Shown here: positions 14,864 through 15,454 of the stretch, in pieces | Numbering within the stretch: position 1 is the first letter of the stretch | How the letters are laid out: each line of letters starts with the position of its first letter | From: Phyllobacteriaceae bacterium UBA1940 | Lineage (GTDB): Bacteria; Pseudomonadota; Alphaproteobacteria; Rhizobiales; Rhizobiaceae | Direction of reading: 5' to 3' | DNA length: 15,454 nt | NCBI GenBank assembly: GCA_002336975.1 | Contig: DDFA01000089.1 | Coordinates: 3,014 to 18,467 of the forward strand | Translations under genes and position numbers: made by a program | The notes under the pieces: generated by a model | The model's database searches: none | What the model saw: the letters and a program-made list of their open reading frames with translations, nothing else | What the model was told of the DNA's origin: nothing

Positions 14864-15454
14864 TCACTCCGGCTGCAGAACGCAGCACTGTTCCGCGACA
14901 GGCGTCAGTACCGCGTTTGTTCCCGCATCGAGCGGTTGCGCCAACGGTCCGTTGGCGATGACCGCGCCGGCCGGCGTCTCGCACTGATACTGATAGGCGC
15001 GGCCGAGATAGGTGCGCAGGCCGAGCCTTGCGGGAATGCCCCTGCCGCCGCCGTCCACTTGATCGACGCGCAGACCGTCGGCCCTCGTCGCCAGGATGAA
15101 GTCGGTCGGCAGTTCATCGAACAATTTGCGTGGCAGGTCCAACGTCGCCCCGCTCAGGGTGCGCGCGCTGACGACATCGCCCTGTTGGCCAGCCACTGTC
15201 ATCGGGATCAGGTTTTCATATCCGACGAAGCGAGCGACGAAACTGTTGGCTGGGCGCTGGTAAAGCGTCTCCGGGGAACCAAGCTGCATGATGCGGCCGG
15301 CATTCATGATCGCGACTCGGTCCGAGATGGAAAACGCTTCTTCCTGGTCGTGCGTCACATAGACGGAGGTCGTGTTGTTGGCGCGCTGCAACTGACGGAT
15401 CTCGACGCGCATGTCGACCCTCAGCTTTGCGTCCAGATTCGACAGCGGCTCGTC
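14864..15454 (-). CDS. ABC transporter ATP-binding protein, spermidine/iron/sugar type (PotA/FbpC-like), C-terminal part
   Basis: The gene is cut by the right edge. The 196 residues present begin in Walker B/D-loop ([12 protein letters not shown]), so Walker A and the signature motif are outside. The H-loop follows ([23 protein letters not shown]), then [22 protein letters not shown], which is usual for PotA/FbpC/UgpC-type ATPases. A C-terminal TOBE-like beta region runs from about residue 80 to the end. It energises an importer at the inner face of the membrane. Permease and binding protein genes are presumably further to the right. The substrate is unknown. It is translationally coupled to the deaminase (stop 14864, next start 14858). 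Confidence 0.93.
   Translation of the reverse strand, partial: DEPLSNLDAKLRVDMRVEIRQLQRANNTTSVYVTHDQEEAFSISDRVAIMNAGRIMQLGSPETLYQRPANSFVARFVGYENLIPMTVAGQQGDVVSARTLSGATLDLPRKLFDELPTDFILATRADGLRVDQVDGGGRGIPARLGLRTYLGRAYQYQCETPAGAVIANGPLAQPLDAGTNAVLTPVAEQCCVLQPE

Noticed and set aside
13731..14987. 418-residue + strand frame opposite the amidohydrolase
   Set aside because: It is a shadow frame; the - strand has all catalytic motifs, and the + frame has no known domain.
1..15454. CRISPR array, tRNA or rRNA genes
   Set aside because: No spaced direct repeats and no tRNA- or rRNA-like segments were noticed on reading; no covariance search could be run.

Overview
The window is GC-rich DNA that looks like a Rhizobiales alphaproteobacterium (Rhizobium/Sinorhizobium/Mesorhizobium type). 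The reasons are strong G/C bias at third codon positions, three near-perfect FixK/FNR-type boxes (TTGAY-N4-GTCAA), a hemerythrin-tailed P1B-5 metal ATPase like the Nia protein of Sinorhizobium meliloti, and gene families typical of rhizobial micro-oxic (FixK) regulons. The genus is inferred, not proven.

Layout: one gene is on the + strand, a phosphoketolase cut by the left edge (1-1778). Everything else is on the - strand. Read right to left, in transcription order: a spermidine/iron-type ABC ATPase (cut by the right edge) coupled to an amidohydrolase/deaminase (15454-13521); a hairpin; a decayed IS3-family orfA fragment (about 13432-13320); a FixK box; a frameshifted arginine/ornithine-type antiporter (12940-11472); an in-frame chimera joining the N-terminal third of arginine deiminase to the C-terminal half of carbamate kinase (11443-10370); a second FixK box; a two-domain universal stress protein (10248-9427) and an MgtA-type P-type ATPase (9403-6818); about 470 bp without a recognisable gene; a small pyridoxamine-phosphate-oxidase-like flavoprotein (6349-5900); an MgtC/SapB-DUF4010 membrane protein (5789-4530); a third FixK box; a small unknown ORF (4469-4146); and the P1B-5 ATPase (4139-1857).

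How it fits together: between 13016 and 1857 the region looks like a low-oxygen island. FixK-like boxes lie 57-70 bp upstream of the first start codon of three transcription units: antiporter/arc remnant, usp-ATPase, and small ORF-P1B-5 ATPase. The phosphoketolase makes acetyl-phosphate, and the arginine deiminase pathway makes carbamoyl-phosphate. Both can feed substrate-level ATP synthesis when respiration is limited. Here the arginine deiminase pathway has been destroyed: arcB is absent, arcA and arcC survive only as halves fused in frame, and the antiporter carries a probable one-base deletion. Its promoter box is nevertheless intact. The main discoveries are this chimera and the shared regulatory architecture.
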